From Bacteroidales bacterium (GTDB lineage Bacteria; Bacteroidota; Bacteroidia; Bacteroidales; UBA932), in assembly GCA_017626555.1 (NCBI GenBank), contig JAGAIM010000116.1, forward strand, positions 1-64,000: a stretch of DNA of 64,000 nt, in the 5' to 3' direction. The notes beneath the pieces are model-generated. The model did no database searches. It was not told the DNA's origin and saw only the letters and a list, made by a program, of their open reading frames with translations. Numbering within the stretch: position 1 is the stretch's first letter; every line of letters starts with the position of its first letter. The translations under genes and the position numbers were made by a program. Positions 8,493 through 16,865 of this stretch are shown here, piece after piece.

Positions 8493-9446
8493 ATGGATAC
8501 GAATATTACCATATCTCTGGTAATGCCTATATATGGAGTAGAAAAATATATAGGGCGCTTTGCGGAATCTGTTCTGGGACAGACATATCCACATATACAG
8601 TTCGTTTTTGTGAATGATGGTACCAGAGATCGTTCGATCGATATTCTGGAAGGGATTATCGATGAGAAATACGGCCATCTTCGTGACCGTATAGTGATAG
8701 TTCATAAGGAAAACGGCGGGCTTCCGTCTGCGCGTAAGACAGGAATGGAATATGTTCGAGGGGATTATGTCTGGCATATAGATTCGGATGACTGGATCGG
8801 ACAGGATGCGGTGGCGAAGATCGCGATATGTGCAGAGGCTACAGGTGCCGATGTCATCTATTTCGATTTCTACAAGGAATATGAGGGCAGGACAAGACTC
8901 AAGGTCGAGTCTGATTATGCTGATAAGGATAGATATATAAGGGATATGTATAATCACCGGGCATTCGGATGTGTATGGAACAAATGCGTATGCCGGAGAT
9001 TATATCAGGAGAATGAGGTGCATTTCCCGAAATATTCATACGCAGAGGATACGTTTCTGATGTCTCAACTTGTGGGATATGCATCGGGAATGACTCATCT
9101 GAAAGAACCTCTGTATCATTATCGCAAAGACAATCCCCACGCAATAACTAAACAGAAAAGGACAAAAAGGCGTAGAGAGGCTGTGATGAATTTTCTGTCT
9201 CTTTATGAAATATACTCAGATAAACCATTGCAGGATAATCCGGTTCTTCCGATAACGGATGACATATTCTACAGAGCCGGATGGTATTCGCTCATTTATG
9301 GATTCGGCTTTTTCAGAGAATATCCTTATCTCGCTGATAAGATTCTGAAGGCAGAAATCAGGGGCAGGTCTGATATCGGTATTCCGATACAGATTGTACT
9401 GAAAGTATATGCCTTTTTCCGTTGTATGTTAACAATTAAGCATTAA
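8493..9446 (+). CDS. Glycosyltransferase family 2
   Basis: A 317-aa GT-A fold enzyme. Residues 6 onward read SLVMPIYGVEKYIGRFAESV, followed by FVFVNDGTRDRS (nucleotide-sugar binding Asp), GGLPSARKTGME, and the DXD-type metal motif in WHIDSDDW. After about residue 200 there is a less conserved C-terminal helical part (YHYRKDNPHAITKQK) common in capsule GT2 enzymes. The ATG lies 1 bp after the Stealth stop codon. It probably transfers a sugar to a lipid-linked acceptor at the inner membrane. Donor and acceptor are not predictable from sequence alone. Confidence 0.88.
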   Translation: MDTNITISLVMPIYGVEKYIGRFAESVLGQTYPHIQFVFVNDGTRDRSIDILEGIIDEKYGHLRDRIVIVHKENGGLPSARKTGMEYVRGDYVWHIDSDDWIGQDAVAKIAICAEATGADVIYFDFYKEYEGRTRLKVESDYADKDRYIRDMYNHRAFGCVWNKCVCRRLYQENEVHFPKYSYAEDTFLMSQLVGYASGMTHLKEPLYHYRKDNPHAITKQKRTKRRREAVMNFLSLYEIYSDKPLQDNPVLPITDDIFYRAGWYSLIYGFGFFREYPYLADKILKAEIRGRSDIGIPIQIVLKVYAFFRCMLTIKH

Positions 9447-9452
9447 CTGGAT

Positions 9453-11264
9453 ATGCAAGTCGTTATATTGGCCGCAGGTATGGGAAAGCGGCTTGGAGAG
9501 TTGACAAAGGAAAATACGAAATGTATGGTCAAGGTCAATGGTGAGGCATTGATTGACAGGCTTTTAGGACAATTGTCCCGACTTGACCTTACGAGAGTGA
9601 TCATTGTGGTCGGATATGAAGGCGACAAACTGATAAACCATATCGGTGACCGATATTCTGACCGTCTGAAGATCGAGTATGTCACCAATCCGATTTATGA
9701 CAAGACCAACAATATATATTCTCTGGCTCTGACCAAGGATAAACTTCAGGAGGATGACACGCTGCTTATCGAGTCGGATCTCATATTCGATGACAGAATG
9801 TTTTCTCTTCTTCTGGATAATCCGTATCCAAATCTGGCTCTTGTTGCAAAATACTGTACCTGGATGGACGGTACGATGGTCAGGATTGATGATGACTGCA
9901 ATATCGTGAACTTCATCACAAAGAAGGCTTTCAAGTATTCTGATGTGGATTATTACTACAAGACTGTGAATATCTACAAGTTCAGCCGAGACTTCCTTGT
10001 GCATAAGTATATTCCTTTCCTGGATGCGTATTGTTCTGCCTTAGGAAACAATGAGTATTATGAGCAGGTGTTGAGGGTTATCTGTATGCTGGATAATTCG
10101 GAACTGAAGGCTCTGCCGATTTCTGATGAGAAATGGTATGAAATCGATGATGTCCAGGATCTGGATATTGCTGAGGCACTTTTTGCCGATGATGAGCAGC
10201 ATCTCAAGCAATATATGAGGCGCTTCGGCGGATATTGGCGTTTCCCGGATATGCTGGACTATTGCTATCTTGTCAATCCGTATTTCCCTTCGCGCAGACT
10301 GAAGGATGAGATGAGGGCAAATTTCGATTCTCTTCTGACAGAGTATCCGTCCGGAATGTATGTGAATTCATTGCTCGCAGGCAAGTGTTTCGGTGTGAAG
10401 CAGGATTATGTGGTGCCGGGAAATGGAGCGGCAGAACTGATAAAGAGCCTGATGGGGTACCTTAAAGGCCGGATGGGTGTTGTATATCCGACTTTTGAGG
10501 AATATCCTAACAGACGTAGTCAGGATGAATTGGAAATCTTTGTCCCATCATCTGACGGGTTTCGTTATACGGCCGATGATCTGATGTTGTATTTCTCTGA
10601 TCATAAGCCGGATCATATTCTCCTCATTAATCCTGACAATCCGTCTGGAAACTATATTCCATATAAAGATCTCCTTCGTATCGCCGACTGGTGTAAGGAA
10701 AAGAAAATAAGGCTGGTAGTTGATGAATCTTTCGTTGATTTCAGTTCGGAATTCCCGGAATGCTCCTTGTTGCGTGATGATGTTCTGGAGGCGTATCCCG
10801 ATCTGGTTGTCGTAAAGAGCATATCTAAGTCATACGGGGTTCCCGGCCTTCGTCTCGGTATTATGGCAAGTGCTGACAAGGAACTGATATCCTTCCTGAA
10901 GAAGGATGTGGCGATCTGGAATCTGAACTCATTCGCCGAGTTCTTTATGCAGATATATACAAAGCACGAGGCTGATTATATCAAAGCCGCTGAAAAGTTC
11001 CGTGCAGAAAGACTGAGATTCTGGGAGGATCTGGATGCCATACCATATCTGAAAGTATATCCTAGTCAGGCCAATTATTTCCTTTGTGAGGTACATTCTC
11101 CTTACTCGTCATATAATCTTGCTGTTGATTTGCTGAAGGAACATAATATCCTGATAAAGGACTGCAGCGGTAAAAAGGCTTTCGGAGGAAAGAATTTCAT
11201 AAGGATAGCAATCCGATCCCGAGAAGACAATGTCAGGTTGGTTGAAGCACTTAAATCGTTGTAG
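9453..11264 (+). CDS. Bifunctional LicC-like nucleotidyltransferase / fold-type I PLP enzyme
   Basis: A 603-aa fusion. Residues 1 to about 235 are a nucleotidyltransferase: VILAAGMGKRLGELTKENTK, then the KVNGEALIDR lysine region, LIESDLIFDD for metal binding, and WYEIDDVQDL near the domain end, the layout of LicC-type CTP:phosphocholine cytidylyltransferases. Residues about 255-603 are an aminotransferase class I/II domain: NPDNPSGN, VVDESFVDF (pyridine-binding Asp424) and SISKSYGVPGLRLG (Schiff-base Lys459). The PLP part resembles HisC and CobD equally well to my eye. CobD-like relatives decarboxylate phosphothreonine or phosphoserine, so one protein could make phosphoethanolamine and activate it as CDP-ethanolamine. 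That is inference. Transamination is the alternative. It starts 6 bp after the GT2 gene. Confidence 0.85.
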   Translation: MQVVILAAGMGKRLGELTKENTKCMVKVNGEALIDRLLGQLSRLDLTRVIIVVGYEGDKLINHIGDRYSDRLKIEYVTNPIYDKTNNIYSLALTKDKLQEDDTLLIESDLIFDDRMFSLLLDNPYPNLALVAKYCTWMDGTMVRIDDDCNIVNFITKKAFKYSDVDYYYKTVNIYKFSRDFLVHKYIPFLDAYCSALGNNEYYEQVLRVICMLDNSELKALPISDEKWYEIDDVQDLDIAEALFADDEQHLKQYMRRFGGYWRFPDMLDYCYLVNPYFPSRRLKDEMRANFDSLLTEYPSGMYVNSLLAGKCFGVKQDYVVPGNGAAELIKSLMGYLKGRMGVVYPTFEEYPNRRSQDELEIFVPSSDGFRYTADDLMLYFSDHKPDHILLINPDNPSGNYIPYKDLLRIADWCKEKKIRLVVDESFVDFSSEFPECSLLRDDVLEAYPDLVVVKSISKSYGVPGLRLGIMASADKELISFLKKDVAIWNLNSFAEFFMQIYTKHEADYIKAAEKFRAERLRFWEDLDAIPYLKVYPSQANYFLCEVHSPYSSYNLAVDLLKEHNILIKDCSGKKAFGGKNFIRIAIRSREDNVRLVEALKSL

Positions 11265-11265
11265 G

Positions 11266-12291
11266 ATGAAGAGGATATGTATATGTGGCGGAGGATCTTT
11301 GGGACACGTGATTGCAGGATGGCTCTCTGCAAAAGGAAAGGCTGAGGTCAGTGTGTTGACAGGTCGTCCGGACAGATGGAGCCCTGCCGTGACAATTGCA
11401 TTGCCGGATTCAGGAACTATTACGGGTCATCTTGAAACAATAAGTGGAGATCCCTCGGACGTGATTCCTTCCGCAGATGTTGTTTTGTTCTGTTATCCTG
11501 GCTTTATGATAGCCTCGGAACTGGAAAGGATAATGCCATATCTGCGTCCGGATACATTTGTGGGCAGCGTTTTTTCTTCGACCGGCTTTTTCTTTGAAGC
11601 CTTGAAGAGGCTTCCCTCCGGTCAGCCCCTGTGGGGGTTCCAGAGGGTCCCTTTCATCTGCAGAGTAAATGAATATGGCTGTTCGGCCAATCTTCTCGGC
11701 TATAAACCTTGCTATCATATTGCAGTTGAGAATATCCCGGAGACTGATAAAAAGAAATTCGCTGCAATGATATCCGATTGGTTTGAAAGACCTGTGCATT
11801 TGCTGAGAAACTATTATGAGGCGAGTCTGACCAACAGCAATCCTCTTCTGCATACGTCAAGATTATATACAATGTTCGGCGGTGAGAATGAAGGAAGGGC
11901 TTATCCTCAGATGATCAATTTCTATGAAGATTGGACAGTAGAGGCATCGGAGGTGCTTATAAAGATGGATCAGGAATTTTTCGACCTGTTGAAGGTGCTG
12001 CCGGTAGGAGAGGACTACCTTCCGACTATACTTGATTATTATGAAAGCCGTGATGCAGAGTCTTTGACCAATAAGTTGTCTTCTATATCTGGATTCAAGG
12101 GTATCACTTCTCCGATGATTCAGACCGACAGAGGCTGGATTCCAGATTATAAAAGCCGATATTTTACTGAAGACTTTCCGTATGGATTGAAGTATATCTG
12201 GATGCTTGCTCACGAAAATGATATCTCCGTCCCGATGATAGATAAGGTATATGAGTGGGGGATTTCCAAATTGGAAAGTCTGGATGTGTAA
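11266..12291 (+). CDS. Octopine/nopaline (opine) dehydrogenase-family protein
   Basis: A 341-aa protein. It begins with a Rossmann dinucleotide-binding segment, RICICGGGSLGHVIAGWLSA, continues with VVLFCYPGFMIASELERI and WGFQRVPFICRV, and ends in an all-helical C-terminal domain containing NSNPLLHTSRLYTMFGG, where family members place the catalytic His. This is the NAD(P) octopine/nopaline dehydrogenase architecture, enzymes that reductively join an amine to a 2-oxo acid. The ATG is 1 bp after the stop of the fusion gene, so it is the last member of the cassette. In this context it could N-carboxyalkylate the amine made by the PLP enzyme (inference). A bidirectional terminator follows. Confidence 0.82.
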   Translation: MKRICICGGGSLGHVIAGWLSAKGKAEVSVLTGRPDRWSPAVTIALPDSGTITGHLETISGDPSDVIPSADVVLFCYPGFMIASELERIMPYLRPDTFVGSVFSSTGFFFEALKRLPSGQPLWGFQRVPFICRVNEYGCSANLLGYKPCYHIAVENIPETDKKKFAAMISDWFERPVHLLRNYYEASLTNSNPLLHTSRLYTMFGGENEGRAYPQMINFYEDWTVEASEVLIKMDQEFFDLLKVLPVGEDYLPTILDYYESRDAESLTNKLSSISGFKGITSPMIQTDRGWIPDYKSRYFTEDFPYGLKYIWMLAHENDISVPMIDKVYEWGISKLESLDV

Positions 12292-12312
12292 TTAACCTAT
12301 AATATATATAAG

Positions 12313-12343
12313 AAATCGCCTGCGTCACTGACGCAGGCGATTT
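12313..12343. terminator. Bidirectional intrinsic terminator between the lic cassette and nqrF
   Basis: A near-perfect palindrome (15-bp arms 12313-12327 and 12329-12343, GC-rich centre CGCCTGCGTCA) is flanked by AAA on the left and TTT on the right. It sits between two convergent genes. Confidence 0.8.
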
Positions 12344-12348
12344 GAGTA

Positions 12349-13608
12349 TTACGCTCCGAAGTTGTCGTAAAGGATGTTCTCCGGTGGTACTCCGAGTGAG
12401 TCTAGGAGGTTTACAACCGCTCCGACCATCATAGGAGGTCCGCACATAAGGTAGAGTGCATCCTCTGGATTCTCGTGCTGCTTGAGATAAGTCTCGAACA
12501 TAACGTTGTGTACGAAACCAGCAACGTATGGTACGCCTGCTGCATCAGCCTCAGGATCCGGTCTGTCAAGTGCGAGGTGGAACTTGAAGTTAGGGAATTC
12601 CTTCTCGATTGCGTGATAGTCATCGAGGTAGAAGGCCTCCTTAAGCGCACGTGCACCATAGAAGAAGTTCACCTTGCGGTCTGTCTTCTCTGTCTTGAAG
12701 AGATGCATAATGTGGCTTCTCATAGGAGCCATACCTGCACCACCACCGACGAAGATCAGTTCGGTCTCTGGTGAAAGATCCTTTGGAAGGAAGAACTCAC
12801 CGTAAGGACCTGAGATTGTGATCTTGTCACCTGGCTTGAGAGAGTAGATGTATGAAGAACAGATACCAGGGTTCACATCAACCCACTTGCCCGCAGCCCT
12901 GTCGAATGGAGGAGTTGCGATACGTACGTTGAGTTTGATAATGTCACCCTCTGCAGGGTAGCAGGCCATCGAGTATGCACGTACGGTAGGGGTCGGGTTG
13001 ACCATCTTGAGAGTCCTGAGACCCATTTTCTCCCAATCTGCCTGATACTGCTCGTCAACGTCGATATCCTTGTAGTCAACAGTAACAGCAGGTACGTCGA
13101 TCTGGATATATCCACCAGACTGGAAGTTGAGGTGCTCTCCCTCCGGAAGTTTCACCACAAATTCCTTGATGAATGTAGCCACGTTGTGGTTAGAAACCAC
13201 CTCGCACTCCCACTTCTTCACGCTGAGAGCAGAAGCAGGTACCTCGATAGACATATCTTCCTTGATCTTTACCTGACATCCCAGACGCCAGTTGTTTGCG
13301 ATCTGCTTGCGGTTGAAGAAACCGACCTCAGTAGGAAGGATCTCTCCGCCACCCTCGGTCACACGGCACTTGCACTGTCCGCAGGCTCCCTTACCACCAC
13401 AGGCTGAAGGAAGGAAAATCTTCTGTTCTGCGAGGGTTGAGAGAAGGTTTCCGCCAGGGGTTACCTCGACGATCTTGCTTCCCTCGTTGATGTTGATCTT
13501 AACTGTTCCTGAAGGTGTCAACTTCGTCTTGATGAAGAGGAGAAGCGCCACCAGAATGAGTGTGACGATCACGAAGACAATCACAGCAAAAAGTATTGTT
13601 TGTGTCAT
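12349..13608 (-). CDS. nqrF: Na+-translocating NADH:quinone reductase subunit F
   Basis: A 419-aa subunit that takes electrons from NADH into the Na+-NQR complex. It has an N-terminal membrane anchor (residues 3-26), then a 2Fe-2S ferredoxin domain with Cys70, Cys76 and Cys79 in CGGKGACGQC and a fourth candidate Cys at 111. The FAD-binding domain contains RAYSMACYP and the NADH-binding domain GGGAGMAPMRSH. Full length for the family. Last gene of the six-gene nqr operon, 17 bp after nqrE, and followed by the terminator at 12313-12343. Confidence 0.97.
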   Translation of the reverse strand: MTQTILFAVIVFVIVTLILVALLLFIKTKLTPSGTVKININEGSKIVEVTPGGNLLSTLAEQKIFLPSACGGKGACGQCKCRVTEGGGEILPTEVGFFNRKQIANNWRLGCQVKIKEDMSIEVPASALSVKKWECEVVSNHNVATFIKEFVVKLPEGEHLNFQSGGYIQIDVPAVTVDYKDIDVDEQYQADWEKMGLRTLKMVNPTPTVRAYSMACYPAEGDIIKLNVRIATPPFDRAAGKWVDVNPGICSSYIYSLKPGDKITISGPYGEFFLPKDLSPETELIFVGGGAGMAPMRSHIMHLFKTEKTDRKVNFFYGARALKEAFYLDDYHAIEKEFPNFKFHLALDRPDPEADAAGVPYVAGFVHNVMFETYLKQHENPEDALYLMCGPPMMVGAVVNLLDSLGVPPENILYDNFGA

Positions 13609-13625
13609 ATTCTTGTCCTCCTATA

Positions 13626-14243
13626 TTAAAGTTGAATACCCATAAATGTCATAAATGCGATACCCATAAGACCTACGGTAATGAATGTGATACCGAGACC
13701 CTTGAGTCCTGCAGGCACGTGTGAATAAGCCATCTTCTCGCGGATTGCAGCGAGAGCGACGATAGCAAGCCACCAGCCGATACCTGAACCGAGTGCATAA
13801 ACAACAGGCTCACCGAAGTTTACGAAATCTCTTTCCTGCATAAAGAGCGAACCACCGAGGATTGCGCAGTTCACAGCGATCAGCGGAAGGAAGATACCGA
13901 GTTGTGAGTAGAGGTTCGGAAGAAATTTCTCCACTACCATCTCCACGATCTGTACGATTGCTGCGATGACTGCGATGAAGATGATGAAACTGAGGAAACT
14001 CAGATCAAGGCTCGCATATTTCTCGCCCATCCAGGCCAGAGCACCTGGCTTGAGGATGTACTCGTTGAGGAGATAGTTGACAGGGAGAGTGATCAGAAGC
14101 ACAGCGATAACGGCAATTCCGAGGCCGTTTGCTGTCTTCACGTTCTTTGATACCGCCAGGTATGAACACATACCAAGGAAGTAGGCGAATATCATATTGT
14201 CGATGAAGATCGACTTTACAAATAAACTAATATAATCTGCCAT
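13626..14243 (-). CDS. nqrE: Na+-translocating NADH:quinone reductase subunit E
   Basis: A 205-aa integral membrane protein with about six hydrophobic segments, homologous to NqrD and RnfA. The N-terminal segment around [21 protein letters not shown] contains the conserved cysteine that with NqrD coordinates the membrane-embedded iron centre. A second conserved Cys lies in AVNCAILGG. It is part of the sodium-conducting core of Na+-NQR in the inner membrane. It sits 19 bp after nqrD and 17 bp before nqrF. Confidence 0.96.
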   Translation of the reverse strand: MADYISLFVKSIFIDNMIFAYFLGMCSYLAVSKNVKTANGLGIAVIAVLLITLPVNYLLNEYILKPGALAWMGEKYASLDLSFLSFIIFIAVIAAIVQIVEMVVEKFLPNLYSQLGIFLPLIAVNCAILGGSLFMQERDFVNFGEPVVYALGSGIGWWLAIVALAAIREKMAYSHVPAGLKGLGITFITVGLMGIAFMTFMGIQL

Positions 14244-14262
14244 AGTTTTCTTTAGTTATGTG

Positions 14263-14880
14263 TTATTTTTCCTGAAGGTCCTTCTGAATCGATCTCTGTA
14301 CCCAGATGACGCATCCGAGGAGGATGAGTGCCATCGGAGGGAGGATCATAAGACCGTTGTTTACGTAACCGAAATCATAAACGGCCTGCGGGATTACCTG
14401 GAATCCGAAGAGCGTGCCGCTTCCGAGAAGTTCACGGAAGAAAGCAACGATCACAAGGATCATAGCATATCCCACACCGTTTCCGAGGCCGTCCATAAGT
14501 GACGCGAAAGGCTTGTTTCCGAGAGCAAATGCCTCGATACGTCCCATCACGATACAGTTGGTGATGATGAGGCCGATATACACGGACAGGGTCTTGCTGA
14601 CGCTGTATGCGTATGCCTTGAGCACCTGATCCACAAGGATTACCATCATTGCTACAACGACTAACTGCACAATGATACGGATTCGGTTAGGAATCGTGTT
14701 CCTTAAAAGTGAACAGATAAGGCTTGAAAGACCTGTTACGATTATAACGGAAAGTCCCATCACGAACGCACCCTTCAACTGTACAGTAACTGCAAGTGAA
14801 GAACAGATACCGAGGACAAGGACAGAAATAGGGTTGCCCTTGAATATCGGATTCAAAAATGTTTCCTTAATGTTTCCCAT
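14263..14880 (-). CDS. nqrD: Na+-translocating NADH:quinone reductase subunit D
   Basis: A 205-aa membrane subunit with six predicted helices, the inverted-topology partner of NqrE. It shows NPISVLVLGICSSLAVTVQLK with the conserved cysteine near the N-terminus and ITNCIVMGRIEAFAL in the fourth helix with the second. Both belong to the intramembrane iron site. It is separated by 4 bp from nqrC upstream. No anomalies seen. Confidence 0.96.
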   Translation of the reverse strand: MGNIKETFLNPIFKGNPISVLVLGICSSLAVTVQLKGAFVMGLSVIIVTGLSSLICSLLRNTIPNRIRIIVQLVVVAMMVILVDQVLKAYAYSVSKTLSVYIGLIITNCIVMGRIEAFALGNKPFASLMDGLGNGVGYAMILVIVAFFRELLGSGTLFGFQVIPQAVYDFGYVNNGLMILPPMALILLGCVIWVQRSIQKDLQEK

Positions 14881-14884
14881 AATG

Positions 14885-15661
14885 TTATTCCTCCACTGTG
14901 TTTACTGGCTCAACAACTTCTTCTGCAGCAACCTCTTCGCAGCAAGGTTGTCCAAAGCATTCTGCGGCGTTCTTTGCGAAATAGTTCTGGTAGAAACCGA
15001 ACCACTGGTTGAGGGTCTTGCCAAGAGCCTGTGATGTGATTGTCGCACCTGAGATGGCATCGACACCATTGTTCTCGGTCTGACGGTTTGCCGGCTTTGC
15101 AACTTCGAAAAGGATGTCGCCTGTTCCGACCTGCTTTCCTACGAATGCCTCAGCAAATGAAGGCTCGTCTGCGATCTTTGCACCGAGACCAGGAGTCTCA
15201 CTCTTATGTCCGAAGCAGACAGCCTTGATAGTCTTGAGGTCGCCCTCGAAACCTACATATCCCCAGATCGGACCCCAGAGGCCTGCTCCGTAGCAAGGAA
15301 CCACTGTGATGCCGTTCTTGAAAATATATACCGGAAGAGCTTTCTGTTCTGCGGCAATCTGTCTCTTGAGGTCAGATGTTCCATAAACTTCACAATCCTG
15401 AATGTCAAGGTCAGCGACCTTGTTGCCATCCATATCAACGAGGATTGCAGATTCGATCTCCTGTCTGTAAGTGTCAAGGATTTTCGCATCCTCTACTCCC
15501 GGGAATGTTGCTGCAGTAAGGATCTGGCTGATTGTGTCCTTCTTTACATTGGCATCCTGAGTCGGCTTGAGGAACATTGCAGCGAATGCAAGAACCGCAG
15601 CGACTATCACAACAAGGATAATCGAATATATGACTGTATATGTATTACTGTTTGTATTCAT
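14885..15661 (-). CDS. nqrC: Na+-translocating NADH:quinone reductase subunit C
   Basis: A 258-aa subunit with one N-terminal transmembrane helix (residues 9-31) and a periplasmic FMN-binding domain. The flavin-transfer motif DAISGATIT is at residues 201-209, and Thr207 is the expected covalent FMN attachment site made by ApbE, which is not encoded in this window. The C-terminus ends in an acidic tail (EEVAAEEVVEPVNTVEE) longer than the conserved domain needs. Third gene in the operon, 12 bp after nqrB. Confidence 0.96.
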   Translation of the reverse strand: MNTNSNTYTVIYSIILVVIVAAVLAFAAMFLKPTQDANVKKDTISQILTAATFPGVEDAKILDTYRQEIESAILVDMDGNKVADLDIQDCEVYGTSDLKRQIAAEQKALPVYIFKNGITVVPCYGAGLWGPIWGYVGFEGDLKTIKAVCFGHKSETPGLGAKIADEPSFAEAFVGKQVGTGDILFEVAKPANRQTENNGVDAISGATITSQALGKTLNQWFGFYQNYFAKNAAECFGQPCCEEVAAEEVVEPVNTVEE

Positions 15662-15673
15662 ACCTATAATATA

Positions 15674-16855
15674 TTAAGCGGTTTTTACTTTCTTCGCTCT
15701 TCTCTTGAGGGATCCTTCGATCACATAATGGTCGATGAGCGGTGCAAATGTGTTCATAAGGAGGATGGCAAGCATCATTCCTTCAGGGTAACCTGGGTTC
15801 CAGAGACGTACTGTCACAGCGAGAGCACCTACGAGGAATCCATAAATCCACTTACCGCACTCAGTCTGAGCGGATGTCACAGGGTCTGTCGCCATAAATA
15901 CGGTACCGAAAAGGAAACCACCCATTACAAGTTGATAATATCCAGGAAGGTCGGTTGCTCCGACTGCATATCCGAGATATCCGATTGCCAGACCACCAAG
16001 TACAGATGAAACCATAATCTTCCAACTTGCAACACCTGTCCAGAGAAGGACGATTGCACCAAGAAGGATAGCGATCACGGAAGTTTCACCTACAGAACCG
16101 GGTATTGTTCCGAGAATCATATCCCAGAGGCTGTAACCGCTGTCCTGAAGTCCCTGCATTGATGCATTTGCGAGAGGAGTAGCACCTGAGAAACCATCCA
16201 CAAGGCCGTTTCCTGCCTGGAATGCCACACCTTCGTTCATCCATCTCTCTACACCACCTGTCCATACAGTGTCACCGGACATCTTGCTTGGATAAGAGAA
16301 GAAGAGGAATGCACGTGTGAGGAGTGCAGGGTTCCAGATGTTCATACCGGTACCTCCGAATACCTCCTTGCCGATGATCACTGCGAATGCTACAGCGATA
16401 GCAAGCATCCAGAGCGGAACGTCAACAGGAACGATAAGCGGAATGAGCATACCTGATACGAGGTAACCCTCGTTCACTTCGTGTCCCTGGATCTGAGCTG
16501 AAACGAACTCGATGCCGAGACCTACAAGGTATGAAACGATATAAAGAGGAAGTACCTTTACGAGACCGTAAAGTACAATGTTCCAGAAGCCCCAGTCGAG
16601 GCCGAATGCGAGGCTGTGCTGATAACCTGTGTTCCAGATACCGAAAAGCATTGCAGGAACGAGGGCGATCACCACCATAATCATAACTCTCTTCAAATCG
16701 ACGCAGTCCCTTACGTGAGCGCCACGGCGTGTCACTGTATTAGGGACAAAGAGGAATGTCTCGAAAGCGTCGAATGTCGAATGAAGGAATCCAAGTTTTC
16801 CGCCTTTCTCAAAGGTCGGCTTGATCTTATCTACAAAATTTCTTAATCCGTTCAT
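15674..16855 (-). CDS. nqrB: Na+-translocating NADH:quinone reductase subunit B
   Basis: A 393-aa polytopic membrane subunit that carries a covalent FMN, riboflavin and the quinone-side sodium channel. The flavinylation motif DGFSGAT places FMN on Thr226. Conserved segments include NIWNPALLTRAFLFFSYP, GSVGETSVIAILLGA and GGFLFGTVFMATDPVTSAQT. Nine to ten helices are expected from the hydrophobic pattern. It lies 10 bp after nqrA and 12 bp before nqrC. Length and motifs are normal. Confidence 0.97.
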   Translation of the reverse strand: MNGLRNFVDKIKPTFEKGGKLGFLHSTFDAFETFLFVPNTVTRRGAHVRDCVDLKRVMIMVVIALVPAMLFGIWNTGYQHSLAFGLDWGFWNIVLYGLVKVLPLYIVSYLVGLGIEFVSAQIQGHEVNEGYLVSGMLIPLIVPVDVPLWMLAIAVAFAVIIGKEVFGGTGMNIWNPALLTRAFLFFSYPSKMSGDTVWTGGVERWMNEGVAFQAGNGLVDGFSGATPLANASMQGLQDSGYSLWDMILGTIPGSVGETSVIAILLGAIVLLWTGVASWKIMVSSVLGGLAIGYLGYAVGATDLPGYYQLVMGGFLFGTVFMATDPVTSAQTECGKWIYGFLVGALAVTVRLWNPGYPEGMMLAILLMNTFAPLIDHYVIEGSLKRRAKKVKTA

Positions 16856-16865
16856 ATTCTTCGCT

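Noticed and set aside
6760-12291. Phosphonate (2-aminoethylphosphonate) biosynthesis
   Set aside because: No phosphoenolpyruvate mutase or phosphonopyruvate decarboxylase is encoded nearby and the PLP domain is not class V, so a phosphate ester is the better guess.
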